From positions 97,333 through 161,332 of the forward strand of contig NZ_BOMZ01000093.1 of assembly GCF_016862455.1 (NCBI RefSeq): a stretch of DNA of 64,000 nt, given 5' to 3'. Shown here piece by piece: positions 1-8,543 of this stretch (its first letter is position 1; each line of letters begins with the position of its first letter). Below the pieces are notes generated by a model that saw only the letters and a program-made list of their open reading frames with translations, had not been told where the DNA came from and searched no databases. A program made the position numbers and the translations under genes. The stretch is from Actinoplanes utahensis. Lineage in GTDB: Bacteria; Actinomycetota; Actinomycetes; Mycobacteriales; Micromonosporaceae.

Positions 1-441
1 GGCGCGTCCGCGCTCGGCCTGGCCGGCGGCCTGCTGCTGCCGGTCGCCGGGCTCGGCCTCGGCCTGGCCGCCGGCGGCTACGTCATCTACCGCCGCCGCG
101 TGCACACCGACCGCCGGCACGCCCACACCTGGCTGCGCGACGTGCTGTCGGAAGCCCGGGCGGCACTCACCGACGAGATCAGCGGCCGGTTCACCGACCT
201 GCAGTACGCCCTGTCGGTCGCCCTCGACGACGCCATCGAACGCCGGCTGCGCGAACTCGACGCGCTGATCGCCGAGATCGACGCCGCCGCCGCCGAGGAC
301 GCCGCCGGCCGGGCCCGCCGCCGCGCCGCCGCCACCAAGGACCGCGACGCCGCCGCCGCCCGGCTGCGAGAGGCCGACGAGGCGCTGCTGCGGGCCCGCT
401 CCCTGACACCCGCTCCCATCGACGAAGGGCTCTCCCGATGA
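1..441 (+). CDS. C-terminal part of a membrane protein (gene starts before the window)
   Basis: The frame is open from base 1 and stops at 439-441, so the 5' end lies outside the window. The visible 146 residues begin with a Gly/Leu/Ala-rich hydrophobic stretch of about 30 residues, followed by a basic YRRR stop-transfer cluster and then a long charged helical region rich in Ala, Arg and Glu that looks like a coiled coil. A membrane hairpin followed by a C-terminal coil occurs in bacterial dynamin-like GTPases, but the GTPase part is not visible, so this is only a suggestion. The stop overlaps the next start by ATGA, so the two genes are probably co-translated. An internal GTG at 100 is in frame but need not be the start. 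Confidence 0.6.
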   Translation, partial: GASALGLAGGLLLPVAGLGLGLAAGGYVIYRRRVHTDRRHAHTWLRDVLSEARAALTDEISGRFTDLQYALSVALDDAIERRLRELDALIAEIDAAAAEDAAGRARRRAAATKDRDAAAARLREADEALLRARSLTPAPIDEGLSR

Positions 442-881
442 CCGACCACTGGGACCACGACGACGATTTCGACCTCGACGCGCCCGAGGACCTGCCGCCA
501 CCGGCCGCCGACGACCCGCACCCGCTGCACGACGACACCGACGTCGGCTTCGACGACGACACGCCCGTGTGGCAGGACGAGCCCACCGACGTCCCGGACC
601 TGCCCGACACCGTCGACGCGGTCGCCGACGACACCGTCTTCCCGCCGGCCCTGGCCGTGGACCTGCCCGAACCCGTCGACGGTTTCCCCTGGATCGACAC
701 CGCCACCCTCGGCGCCGGCGAAGCCTTCACCCCGCCCACCGACCCGGTCACCGCCGAGGAACTCGCCGCCTACGCCGGCGTCGACATCCCGGCCGGCGCC
801 GACGCCTGGACCGTCCTCGCCGACTCCGACGACCCCGCCACCGCCGCCCTGGCCCGATGGTGGACGCCAGGTGAACAGTGA
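438..881 (+). CDS. small acidic hypothetical protein
   Basis: This 147-residue protein is strongly acidic: Asp and Glu dominate the first 80 residues, with proline-rich spacers, and there is no signal peptide or membrane segment. I recognise no family. Its ATG at 438 overlaps the upstream stop by four bases, which fixes the start and argues that it works with the upstream membrane protein, perhaps as a soluble partner. The C-terminal half (from about residue 85) is less acidic and contains a short predicted helical part. Confidence 0.7.
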   Translation: MTDHWDHDDDFDLDAPEDLPPPAADDPHPLHDDTDVGFDDDTPVWQDEPTDVPDLPDTVDAVADDTVFPPALAVDLPEPVDGFPWIDTATLGAGEAFTPPTDPVTAEELAAYAGVDIPAGADAWTVLADSDDPATAALARWWTPGEQ

Positions 882-953
882 TCCACATCTCCCGCCGGCG
901 CCCCCGGAATGGCATCATGACCGCGCACCGACCACACCCAGGAGCGCACACTG

Positions 954-2330
954 ATGGCCGTCACCGGCACCCACGACATCGTTCCCGCAGGTAAACGGGA
1001 ACTCCGCGGCTGGTACTTCTACGACTGGGCCAACTCGGCCTTCCAGACCACCGTCATCACGGTGTTCCTGGGCCCGTTCCTCACCAGCGTCACCGAACAG
1101 GCCGCCGGCTGCGCCATCGACGCCGACACCTGCGACGGCACCGTCCACCCGCTCGGCATCCCCGTCGCCGCCGGGTCCTACTACCCGTACCTGGTCTCCC
1201 TGTCGGTGCTGCTCACCGTCTTCGTCCTGCCCATCGTGGGCGCCGTCGCCGACCGCGCCCCCCGCAAGAAACCACTGCTCGCCGCGGCCGCCTTCACCGG
1301 CGCCGCCGCCACCATGGCGATGGGCTTCGTCACCGGCGAACGCTACCTGCTCGGCGGCGTCCTCTTCATCATCGCCAACATCAGCTTCGGCGCCGCCGTC
1401 GTCGTCTACCACTCGTTCCTGCCGCAACTGGCCGGCCCCGACGACCGCGACCGCATCTCCAGCCGCGGCTGGGCCTTCGGCTACCTCGGCGGCGGACTCC
1501 TGCTCCTGCTCAACCTGATCGTCGTCATGACCCTGACCGAGGACGGCAACGCCGAGAAGACCCTCGACCTGGCCCGCTACTGCATCGTCTCGGCCGGCGT
1601 CTGGTGGGCGGCGTTCACCTTCGTGCCGCTGCGGCTGCTGCGCGAACACCCCAGCGCCTCCTCGACCAGCGAGAAGGGCAACATCCTCACCGACGGGTTC
1701 AGACAGCTCGGCCACACCGTCAAAGGCATGCGCGCCTACCCGCTCACCCTGTTCTTCCTCGGCGCGTTCCTCGTCTACAACGACGGCATCCAGACCGTCA
1801 TCACCCTGGCCAGCCAGTTCGGCACCGAGGAACTCGAACTCGAACAGTCGGCGCTGATCGTCACCATCCTGATCGTCCAGTTCCTCGCCTTCGGCGGCGC
1901 CCTGCTCCTCGGCGCCCTCGCCGCCCGCATCGGCGCCCGCAAGACGATCCTGATCAGCCTCGGCCTGTGGTTGCTCGTCATCATCGCCGCGTTCTGGCTA
2001 CCCGAAGGCGAACCCGTACCCTTCATGATCCTCGGCGCCGGCATCGGCCTCGTCCTCGGCGGCAGCCAGGCCCTCTCCCGCAGCCTGTTCGCCCAGCTCA
2101 TCCCCGCCGGCAAGGAAGGCGAGTACTTCGGCTTCTACGAGATCAGCGACAAGGGCACCAGCTGGCTCGGCCCGCTCTTCTTCGGCCTCATCTTCCAACT
2201 CACCGACAGCTACCGCATCGGCATCGTCAGCCTGGTCGTGTTCTTCCTCGCCGGCGGCATCCTGCTCGCCCTCGTCCCCATCCGGCGCGCCATCCTCGCC
2301 GCCGGCAACACCCCGCCGAAGGTTCTCTGA
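954..2330 (+). CDS. MFS transporter, Atg22/UMF1 type
   Basis: A 458-residue polytopic membrane protein with about 12 hydrophobic segments. The N-terminal signature GWYFYDWANSAFQTTVITVF is typical of the Atg22/UMF1 group of the major facilitator superfamily; yeast Atg22 exports amino acids from the vacuole, while bacterial members have no settled substrate. A cytoplasmic basic loop (APRKKP) follows the second transmembrane pair as usual. The stop is followed directly by the ATG of a GntR-type regulator with no spacer, so the two form one transcription unit and the regulator probably controls this transporter. Confidence 0.88.
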   Translation: MAVTGTHDIVPAGKRELRGWYFYDWANSAFQTTVITVFLGPFLTSVTEQAAGCAIDADTCDGTVHPLGIPVAAGSYYPYLVSLSVLLTVFVLPIVGAVADRAPRKKPLLAAAAFTGAAATMAMGFVTGERYLLGGVLFIIANISFGAAVVVYHSFLPQLAGPDDRDRISSRGWAFGYLGGGLLLLLNLIVVMTLTEDGNAEKTLDLARYCIVSAGVWWAAFTFVPLRLLREHPSASSTSEKGNILTDGFRQLGHTVKGMRAYPLTLFFLGAFLVYNDGIQTVITLASQFGTEELELEQSALIVTILIVQFLAFGGALLLGALAARIGARKTILISLGLWLLVIIAAFWLPEGEPVPFMILGAGIGLVLGGSQALSRSLFAQLIPAGKEGEYFGFYEISDKGTSWLGPLFFGLIFQLTDSYRIGIVSLVVFFLAGGILLALVPIRRAILAAGNTPPKVL

Positions 2331-2690
2331 ATGGACATCACCCTCGACCCCGCATCCCCCGTGCCCCCGTACGAACAGGTCCGCCTCGCCATCGCCGCCC
2401 AGGCCGCCGACGGCGCCCTCGCCGCCGGCACCCGCCTGCCCCCGGTCCGCCAGCTCGCCGGCGAACTCGACCTGGCCGTCAACACCGTCGCCCGCGCCTA
2501 CCGCGAACTCGAACAGGCCGGCCTCGTCGAGACCCGCGGCCGGCACGGCACCGTCATCACCGCCAAAGCCACCGGCACCGCCGGGCAGGCCCAGCGCGCC
2601 GCCCACGCCTACGCCGAACGCACCCGCGCCCTCGGCATCCCCGCCGCCACCGCCCTGGCCCTGGTCAAGGCCGCCCTCGAAGACCGATGA
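2331..2690 (+). CDS. GntR-family regulator, short YtrA-type
   Basis: The 119-residue protein contains a GntR winged helix-turn-helix: the SPVPPYEQVR start, the GTRLPPVRQLAGELDLAVNT helix-turn-helix (residues about 35-55) and the AYRELEQAGLVETRGRHG wing. Only about 40 residues follow, too few for a FadR/HutC ligand domain, which matches the YtrA subfamily of small GntR regulators that usually control adjacent transporters. The ATG abuts the upstream stop, so it is translated with the MFS transporter. Confidence 0.88.
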   Translation: MDITLDPASPVPPYEQVRLAIAAQAADGALAAGTRLPPVRQLAGELDLAVNTVARAYRELEQAGLVETRGRHGTVITAKATGTAGQAQRAAHAYAERTRALGIPAATALALVKAALEDR

Positions 2691-2714
2691 CCCCGTTCAC
2701 GGTACGGCCGCCGG

Positions 2715-4133
2715 CTACCCGTCCGTGAGCGCGGCGGCCAGCCGGCCCGCCACCCAGCCGGCCCGCGACGGCGACAACCGGCCGAACCCGAGGACCAGCG
2801 CCGGCGGCCGAGGCCGGATCGTGTAACGCGACAACGGGATCGCCGTGACCCCCAGACCCGCGAGCCGGCCCACCACCGCATGCTCGTCGGACCCCGGCGG
2901 CAGCGGCACGGTCACGTGCAGGCCGGCGGCGATGCCCGGCACCGCGTCCGGCCGTACCGCACGACCGTGATCGTGCAGGGCGTGCAGCAGCGCGTCCCGG
3001 CGCAGACGGTACGTCCGCCGCATCCGGCGCAGGTGACGGTCGTAACCCCCGGACTCCACGAAATGAGCGAAGGCCAACTGCTCCGGGACACCGGGACCGG
3101 CCCCGGACGTCGCCACGGCGGCCAGCAGCGCACCCCGCAACGCCGGCGGCGGCACCAACCAGCCGAGCCGCAGACCCGGATGCAGCGTCTTGCTGACCGA
3201 CCCCAGATGAACCACATGGTCCCGACCCAGACCGGCCAGCGCGCCGACCGGCCGGCCGTCATAACGGAACTCGGCATCGTAGTCGTCCTCCACGATGACG
3301 CCCCCGGTGCGCGACGCCCAGGCCAGCAGGGCACGACGGCGTTCCGGCGACAGCAGAGCACCGGTCGGGAACTGATGGGCGGGGGCGCAGACCACCGCCG
3401 CGACACCGGCCCGGCCGACCGCCCGCACGTCGATGCCGTGCTCGTCGACGGCGACCGGCTCCGGACGCAACCCCGCCGCGGCCGCCACCTCCCGCAGACG
3501 GAACCAGCCGGGATCCTCGACCGCGACACCGGCCTCGGCCGCGGTCGAGGCCAGGACCCGGGCCACCGCGGCCATCCCGTGGGAGGTGCCACAGGTGATG
3601 ACCACGTCGTCGCCGTCCACCGGAATGCCCCGGGCCCGGCGCAGGTAGGCCGCAACCGTCTGCCGCAGCCGGGGCGCCCCCGCCGGCGGCGCGAAGACCG
3701 GCGGCGACCAGCCCGGATCGGTCAGCACATGATGCAGGCAGCGAAGCCAGGCCGCCGCGGGGAACTGGTGGACGTCCGGTGCGCCGGGCCGCAGATCGGC
3801 ATGCCACGCGGGCGGTTCCGGATCCACGGCGCCCCCGGCCGGCGGCGCGGCGGCACACACGGCGGGATCCGCGGCGACCCGGGTGCCGGACCCCTGCCGC
3901 GTCTCCAGGTGCCCCTCGGCGGTGAGCTGGACATACGCCTCGTTGACCACCCAGCGCGAACAACCGAGCTCGGTGGCCAGGGCACGGCTCGACGGCAGCA
4001 GATGACCGGGACCGAGACGACCCTGCGCGATGGCGGCCCGGATCGCGCCGGTGAGCCGCTCATGCATCGGCCGCCCGTCGCCCGGCACCTCCAGGAGCAG
4101 AGCAGTGACACGATTGGTCCGGTCAGAACGCAC
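2715..4133 (-). CDS. MocR/PdxR-type regulator (GntR domain fused to aminotransferase fold)
   Basis: An N-terminal GntR winged helix (GHLLPSSRALATELGCSRWV) is followed by a full type-I aminotransferase-like domain. The PLP lysine lies in HLGSVSKTLHPGLRLGW and the conserved VEDDYDAEFRYDG precedes it. Such proteins use PLP or an aldimine as ligand and usually control vitamin B6, GABA or taurine genes. I chose the GTG at 4133 because the ORF upstream of it lacks family sequence; a start at 4226 would add 31 residues that run into the divergent gene. The regulated target is probably the divergent monooxygenase gene or the regulator itself; no pdxST genes are nearby. Confidence 0.85.
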   Translation of the reverse strand: MRSDRTNRVTALLLEVPGDGRPMHERLTGAIRAAIAQGRLGPGHLLPSSRALATELGCSRWVVNEAYVQLTAEGHLETRQGSGTRVAADPAVCAAAPPAGGAVDPEPPAWHADLRPGAPDVHQFPAAAWLRCLHHVLTDPGWSPPVFAPPAGAPRLRQTVAAYLRRARGIPVDGDDVVITCGTSHGMAAVARVLASTAAEAGVAVEDPGWFRLREVAAAAGLRPEPVAVDEHGIDVRAVGRAGVAAVVCAPAHQFPTGALLSPERRRALLAWASRTGGVIVEDDYDAEFRYDGRPVGALAGLGRDHVVHLGSVSKTLHPGLRLGWLVPPPALRGALLAAVATSGAGPGVPEQLAFAHFVESGGYDRHLRRMRRTYRLRRDALLHALHDHGRAVRPDAVPGIAAGLHVTVPLPPGSDEHAVVGRLAGLGVTAIPLSRYTIRPRPPALVLGFGRLSPSRAGWVAGRLAAALTDG

Positions 4134-4139
4134 GCGACT

Positions 4140-4162
4140 GGACTGTACGCCAATACCAGTCC
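4140..4162. promoter_or_regulatory. candidate operator between the MocR regulator and the divergent gene
   Basis: A perfect 6-bp inverted repeat, GGACTG and CAGTCC, separated by 11 bp, sits just upstream of the regulator start. The spacing puts the half-sites about 1.6 helical turns apart. Position in a divergent promoter region next to a DNA-binding regulator is the only support. Confidence 0.4.
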
Positions 4163-4228
4163 TGCCTAGCGTCGGTGTCCGACAGCCCGGCACTCCCGCC
4201 CGGCCACCCAACGGAAAGACCCACACCG

Positions 4229-4534
4229 ATGCCCGAGAACCTGACCGTCATCGCCCACCTCCGCGCCAAACCCGGACAGGAGACGGCGCTGCGCGACGCC
4301 CTGACCGCGCTCGTCGAGCCGACCCTGCGGGAACCCGGCTGCATCGCCTACGACCTGCACGTCGCGGTGGACGAAGCCGGGTCGTTCCACTTCCACGAGG
4401 TGTGGCGCGGACCCGACGAACACGCCGCCAACCTGCAGCGCCCGCACCTGCGCGCTTTCCTGGCCCAGGCGGACGACCTGCTCGACGGCGACATCCACGT
4501 CAACCTGCTGCGCCGTCTCGCCCCGGTGACCTGA
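4229..4534 (+). CDS. antibiotic biosynthesis monooxygenase (ABM) family protein
   Basis: A 101-residue single ABM domain: LTVIAHLRAKPGQETALRDAL starts the first strand and helix, EPGCIAYDLH is the conserved central segment, and FHFHEVWRGPDEHAANLQRPH completes the ferredoxin-like fold. Relatives include YgiN-type quinol monooxygenases and small heme or polyketide oxygenases that act as dimers without cofactor. The ATG at 4229 follows a GGAAAG ribosome-binding site; an upstream in-frame ATG at 4175 would add 18 non-conserved residues. It is divergent from the MocR regulator. Confidence 0.85.
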   Translation: MPENLTVIAHLRAKPGQETALRDALTALVEPTLREPGCIAYDLHVAVDEAGSFHFHEVWRGPDEHAANLQRPHLRAFLAQADDLLDGDIHVNLLRRLAPVT

Positions 4535-4543
4535 CCGACCCAT

Positions 4544-4589
4544 CCGCCGGCGGAGGCCCGGGGCGAGGACTCCGGGGCTCCGCCGGCGG
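4544..4589 (+). terminator. strong hairpin after the ABM gene
   Basis: A perfect 12-bp inverted repeat (CCGCCGGCGGAG and its complement) with a 22-base loop begins 10 bp after the ABM stop. There is no T-run, which is common for actinobacterial intrinsic terminators. Confidence 0.6.
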
Positions 4590-4612
4590 TGGTTCGGGCC
4601 CGGCGACTGGAG

Positions 4613-4632
4613 GGCTTCTCGATCGAGAAGCC
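4613..4632. repeat. 20-bp perfect palindrome in the 3' intergenic region
   Basis: GGCTTCTCGATCGAGAAGCC is self-complementary along its whole length. It lies between the ABM terminator hairpin and the 3' end of the convergent gene at 4705, so it may be a bidirectional terminator or a protein-binding site. Confidence 0.5.
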
Positions 4633-4704
4633 GCTCGCGAGCAGATCACCAGGCGGCGACTACGTGGGGATGTCACCACCCGAGCGCGTCACCGATGAGA
4701 GAGT

Positions 4705-5202
4705 TCAGGAGCGCCAGGGGCCGGCGAGGAACACCACACGATCCTGCGTGACCTCGTAGGCGAGCATCGGCGGGTAGGCGTCGTAGCAGCCCTCCGCGTA
4801 CATCTCCACCCGCTTGCCCAACCGCTGTCCCAGCCTGCGCAGGATGCCGCAGAAGTCGTCCAGACGTTCCTGCCCTTGCAGTTCGTGCAGGCTGACGTCA
4901 CCGACGATCACCTCCGGCGTCCACACCCGGAAGATCAACTCGATGTCCGGCTCGGGCCACACCCACAGCGACCGCAACCAGCCCTCCGGATCAGGCACGA
5001 AGAGATCAGCCGCCGACACCGGAACGCCGAAACGCTCATCACCGAACTCGTACTCCGCACGCCAGCCCTCCGCCCGAATCAGCCCGAGCAGCGCCTGCCA
5101 GTCGTCCAGCGTCGTGTCCGCGACGGCGATATCCGGTGCGCTGCCGTTCCCCACCGGATCGAACCACTCCCGGACCTCATCCCATCCGATCCCCCGCACC
5201 AC
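4705..5202 (-). CDS. hypothetical protein, 165 residues
   Basis: A soluble protein of balanced composition rich in Trp and Asp (for example GWLRSLWVWPEPDIELIFRVW). I recognise no family. It lacks a signal peptide and membrane segments. Codon usage (third position almost all G or C) supports expression, and no competing frame on the other strand looks like a protein. Confidence 0.7.
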   Translation of the reverse strand: MVRGIGWDEVREWFDPVGNGSAPDIAVADTTLDDWQALLGLIRAEGWRAEYEFGDERFGVPVSAADLFVPDPEGWLRSLWVWPEPDIELIFRVWTPEVIVGDVSLHELQGQERLDDFCGILRRLGQRLGKRVEMYAEGCYDAYPPMLAYEVTQDRVVFLAGPWRS

Positions 5203-5267
5203 CGCAGTAGATCACCCGAAACCACGACCGGACGCCCCCATGCCACCGCCGACGGCATGGATTCCGG

Positions 5268-5825
5268 TCAATCAGCGCGGCGGTAGTGCATGGCGACCGC
5301 GCCGTTGCTGAACGGCTTCGCCGAGAGCAGCACGAGCCGGCGCGTGGCGGGCAACCCGCCCTGATACAGCGTCGGGCCGTGGCCGGCGATCCTAGGATGA
5401 ACGAGCATCCGGTACTCGTCGATCAGGCCCAGCCGGTCCAGCTCGGTCGCGAGCAGGCCACTGCCGAGCAGGACACCGGCCGGGGTCGCGTCCTTGAGCC
5501 TCTGCACGCTCTCCCGCAGATCCCCGGTGACGTGGTGGCTGTTGGCCCACGGGAAGTCCTGGCGGGTCGACGACACCACGTACTTCGGTTTGGCCTCCAG
5601 CTTGACCGCCCACTCACGCAACGCCGGTGGCGCCTCCACCTCACCGCAGGCGACGGCCGGCCAGTAGCTCTCCATCATCTCGTAGGTGACACGACCCCAC
5701 AGCATCACCCCGCCCCCGTCCATGAGGCGGGTGAAGTGGGCATGTGTCTCGTCGTCGGCGATCCCCTCCTGGTGGTCGACGCAACCGTCCAGGGTGACGT
5801 TGAGGATGAAGATGAGCGATCCCAT
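5268..5825 (-). CDS. dihydrofolate reductase / RibD C-terminal family protein
   Basis: A 185-residue protein with the fold shared by DHFR and the RibD reductase domain. The start FILNVTLDGCVDH, the LMDGGGVMLWGRVTYEMMESYW segment and the VLLGSGLLATELDRLGLIDEY motif are characteristic of the YyaP/YwjB-like group. These bind NADPH, but most have no assigned substrate. The ATG at 5825 gives the standard family start; the ORF upstream of it has no family residues. It probably stands alone: a HEAT-repeat gene ends 107 bp upstream. Confidence 0.85.
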   Translation of the reverse strand: MGSLIFILNVTLDGCVDHQEGIADDETHAHFTRLMDGGGVMLWGRVTYEMMESYWPAVACGEVEAPPALREWAVKLEAKPKYVVSSTRQDFPWANSHHVTGDLRESVQRLKDATPAGVLLGSGLLATELDRLGLIDEYRMLVHPRIAGHGPTLYQGGLPATRRLVLLSAKPFSNGAVAMHYRRAD

Positions 5826-5932
5826 GGCCGGCGAGTCTAACGCCGCCCACACCGCAAGCGGGGTTCCCGACGAGACCGCCGCCCGCGTCCAGAATCCCCG
5901 GAACGGGGCGGGAGCCCGCACGGGTTCGGCGA

Positions 5933-6388
5933 TCATGCGTCGTCGTTCTGCACCGGATGGAGGATCGGGTCGATCTCCTCGAGCATGCCGATCAACCGGC
6001 GCCCGCCGCGGCGGACCTGCTCGTCAGCACCTCCGGCCAACGCCTCACACGCTCGCAGGGCGGCATCGCGATCGACGGCGAACACCGTGAAGACATCGAG
6101 CACTGCGGTGTGAATCCAGTCGGCGCGGCCGGGGTCGGCCGCGCCGAGCGCCGCGGCGACCACCACCATCCCGGCCGTGTCGTGACGTCGGAGGAGCGCT
6201 GTCACTGTCCCGCGAGCGACGAAAGTGTCACCGGCGTCGAGCACGAGCTCCAGCAGCGCTTCGCCGGCCTCGGGCATCTCGGCGAAACTGGCGAGACTGC
6301 GCCCTGCGTCGGCCCGGTCGCGGTAGTCGGCACTTCCCGCAAGATCGATCAGCGCGCCCACTACGGCGCGTCGCGCTTCGTCGCTCAT
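5933..6388 (-). CDS. HEAT-repeat-like protein
   Basis: The 151 residues are nearly all helical. They show two or three paired-helix units of the HEAT/ARM type, such as ADAGRSLASFAEMPEAGEAL and FVARGTVTALLRRHDTAGM. No signal or membrane segment is seen. It is the first of three HEAT-type genes on this strand within 2.6 kb; the other two start at 7868 and 8514. A role as a protein-binding scaffold is likely but no partner can be named. Confidence 0.7.
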   Translation of the reverse strand: MSDEARRAVVGALIDLAGSADYRDRADAGRSLASFAEMPEAGEALLELVLDAGDTFVARGTVTALLRRHDTAGMVVVAAALGAADPGRADWIHTAVLDVFTVFAVDRDAALRACEALAGGADEQVRRGGRRLIGMLEEIDPILHPVQNDDA

Positions 6389-6542
6389 GACCGCATTCTT
6401 CCGCGACGATCGCAGGGGATCCCATCGAGCCGTGGACGATCACATACCGCATGCAGATTTCTGCCGACGTCAAAAGCCGGTGCGGCGTCGTTCACGTGCC
6501 CGGGTCGTCCACCACCCCCCAACACGCTCACGTCCAGGGCCT

Positions 6543-6780
6543 CTACCGGCCGTGCGGGTCGACCAGGCCGGTCAGCTGTTCCCGCCGCTGCGCCGGGGTC
6601 AGCGGAGCCAGCACGTCGTCCTCCACGCCGGCAAGCAGCTCGTCCAGCCGGAACAGCCGCTCGCGGCCGGTCGGCGGTGCGGGTGACGATGTCGCGCCGC
6701 CGATCCGCGGGGCCCGGCCGGCGCTCGACAAGCACCCGGCCGGCCAGCTCGTGGACGACCGCGACGACACCACTGCGGGC
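6543..6780 (-). pseudogene. remnant of a MarR-family regulator, frameshifted
   Basis: Two frames carry adjacent pieces of one MarR protein. The first (about 6777-6670) reads VHELAGRVLVERRPGPADRR, the wing of the winged helix. The second (about 6670-6543) reads LFRLDELLAGVEDDVLAPLT followed by PAQRREQL, the C-terminal dimerisation helix. Removing one base of the run at 6668-6671 joins them as a continuous MarR sequence. The N-terminal half, including the start and recognition helix, is missing, so this is a relic and not a sequencing slip alone. Confidence 0.7.
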
Positions 6781-6869
6781 CGCCGGACACCACGCACCCG
6801 AAGACCAACCCCTCGCCACCGGGACCGACAACACACCCCCAGCCACTCACCCCGTACCCCACCGAAGAT

Positions 6870-7868
6870 TCAAAGGTCCTCCCGCATCCGCACGAAAGCA
6901 GCCGCCACCAACGCCACCGACCGATCCTCATCACCGGCCAACCGCTCCAGCACCACCCGCGCCCCCGCCCCCGGCAACTCCGCAAACGCCTGCGCCAACC
7001 GAATCCGCACCGCCACGTCCGCACCCACCAACTCCCCCGCCAGCGCCCCCACGATCCGATCCGCACGAACAGGATCCGCCGACAGACCACCCAGAACCTC
7101 AGCCGCCTCCACATCACTCACCCCGGCGACCACCATGCCCACCAGCACCGGAACCGCAGCCATCGAACCCCGCGCCCCCAACGCCAGCGCCGCCCGCCCC
7201 CGCACCGCCGCATCCGCATCACCCAACGCATCCGCCAGCAACCCCGCGACCTCGTCACCCGGCATCTCCGCCAGCGCCCGCACCGCCCGCAACCGCACCA
7301 CCGCATCATCGGCCTGAACCCCGGCCGCCACCCCCGCCACCGCACCACCACCGGCCCGCGCCAGCGCCCACCGCAACGCACCCGCCACATTCGGATCCGC
7401 CTCCGCCAGCACCGCCCCCGCCAGCACCTCCACCGGCACCGGCACCTCCCCACCCGGCGCCAGCACCGCCTGCTGCCGCCGCGCCGCACTCGGCGAATCC
7501 AGCCCCTGCAACAACGCGACGATCCGCAGAACCCCCCGCCACCCCGACGCCTGCGCCGACCCGACCGCCCGCAACCGCTCCAGCAACTCCTGCTCCCGCC
7601 GCAACCGCTCCTCGGTCCGCGCGATCAGATCCGCCACCAACGCCGCCGGAGCGAACCCCGGATCCTCCAGCGCCCGCCCGATCTCCCGCAACGACAACCC
7701 CAGCGACCGCAGACTCTCCACATGAAAGATCCGCCGAATATCCTCCGCCGCATACTCCCGGTAGTTACCCACCGTCCGCCCGGTCGGGCGCACCAGCCCC
7801 AGCGAGTCGTAATGCCGCAGCATCCGCGCACTCACCCCGGACCGGCGCGCCACCTCACCGATCAGCAT
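6870..7868 (-). CDS. MerR-type DNA-binding domain fused to HEAT repeats
   Basis: Residues 1-70 are a MerR winged helix: LIGEVARRSGVSARMLRHYD, the LGLVRPTGRT loop and the YAAEDIRRI second helix, followed by a dimerisation helix. Residues about 140-330 are a run of HEAT units with the usual Ala-rich paired helices (VRLRAVRALAEMPGDEVAGL; VRGRAALALGARGSMAAVPV). MerR-HEAT fusions are known in actinobacteria, without assigned ligands. The ATG at 7868 is placed by the MerR start; it lies 14 bp inside the upstream HEAT gene, so the two are translationally coupled. The HEAT array may replace the usual small-molecule domain with a protein-interaction surface. Confidence 0.88.
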   Translation of the reverse strand: MLIGEVARRSGVSARMLRHYDSLGLVRPTGRTVGNYREYAAEDIRRIFHVESLRSLGLSLREIGRALEDPGFAPAALVADLIARTEERLRREQELLERLRAVGSAQASGWRGVLRIVALLQGLDSPSAARRQQAVLAPGGEVPVPVEVLAGAVLAEADPNVAGALRWALARAGGGAVAGVAAGVQADDAVVRLRAVRALAEMPGDEVAGLLADALGDADAAVRGRAALALGARGSMAAVPVLVGMVVAGVSDVEAAEVLGGLSADPVRADRIVGALAGELVGADVAVRIRLAQAFAELPGAGARVVLERLAGDEDRSVALVAAAFVRMREDL

Positions 7869-8514
7869 CAGGACCCAACGCCACCACCCGAATCGCCTCG
7901 TCCACCGCCACCTCGAACCCCGCCTCCGGATCCACCAGCAACCGCCGCGTCGCCGCCGCATGCGCCCGCACCACCGGATCCGCACTCCCCAGAGCCACCG
8001 CCACCACCGGCTCCACCACCTCCGCACCCAACCCGGCCAGCGCCCGGCTCAAACTCAACCGCATCCGCCGATCACCCCGCCCCAACTGCGACCCCAACTC
8101 CTCCGCCAGCACCACCCGCTCCCCATCCGGCACCAAAGCCACCGCCGCACGCCACGCCGTCCGCGCCACCTCATCATCGTCGTCGCGCAACAACACCGGC
8201 GTGACAGCCGCCCACGCACCCCGATCACCGATCTTCGACAACGTGTGCAGCGCCTGCGCCCGGGCCCGCGCCACCTCCGACCGCGTCTCCACCACCAGCC
8301 GCGGCACCGTCACCGCCGCCGGCAACCGGGTCAACGCCCACGTCAACATGTCCCGCACGAAGAAATCCGGCTCCACCGCGCACCGCGTCACCAGCGCATC
8401 CACCAGACCCGGATCAGCGTCGGTGCCGACCGCGAGCACCGCCCGCAACCGCACCGACGCATCCGCCGCACCGAGCGCCCTCACCAAACCGTTGATGACA
8501 ACCACCTCCGGCAC
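7855..8514 (-). CDS. HEAT-repeat protein, partner of the MerR-HEAT gene
   Basis: The 219 residues consist of about five HEAT units (for example ARAQALHTLSKIGDRGAWAA and DEVARTAWRAAVALVPDGER), with no other domain. The start is GTG at 8514. It overlaps the MerR-HEAT gene by 14 bp and precedes it, so the two form one operon. Because this protein and the HEAT half of its neighbour are alike, the pair may have arisen by splitting or duplication and could assemble together. Confidence 0.85.
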   Translation of the reverse strand: MPEVVVINGLVRALGAADASVRLRAVLAVGTDADPGLVDALVTRCAVEPDFFVRDMLTWALTRLPAAVTVPRLVVETRSEVARARAQALHTLSKIGDRGAWAAVTPVLLRDDDDEVARTAWRAAVALVPDGERVVLAEELGSQLGRGDRRMRLSLSRALAGLGAEVVEPVVAVALGSADPVVRAHAAATRRLLVDPEAGFEVAVDEAIRVVALGPDADR

Positions 8515-8543
8515 CGAGTAGAAGCGTTGTCACCGTGACAAGG

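Noticed and set aside
5957..8521. An 854-codon plus-strand frame rich in Pro, Ala, Thr and His
   Set aside because: It lies antisense to the HEAT, MerR-HEAT and MarR-remnant genes and has only the low-complexity residues expected of the complementary strand of very GC-rich coding DNA.
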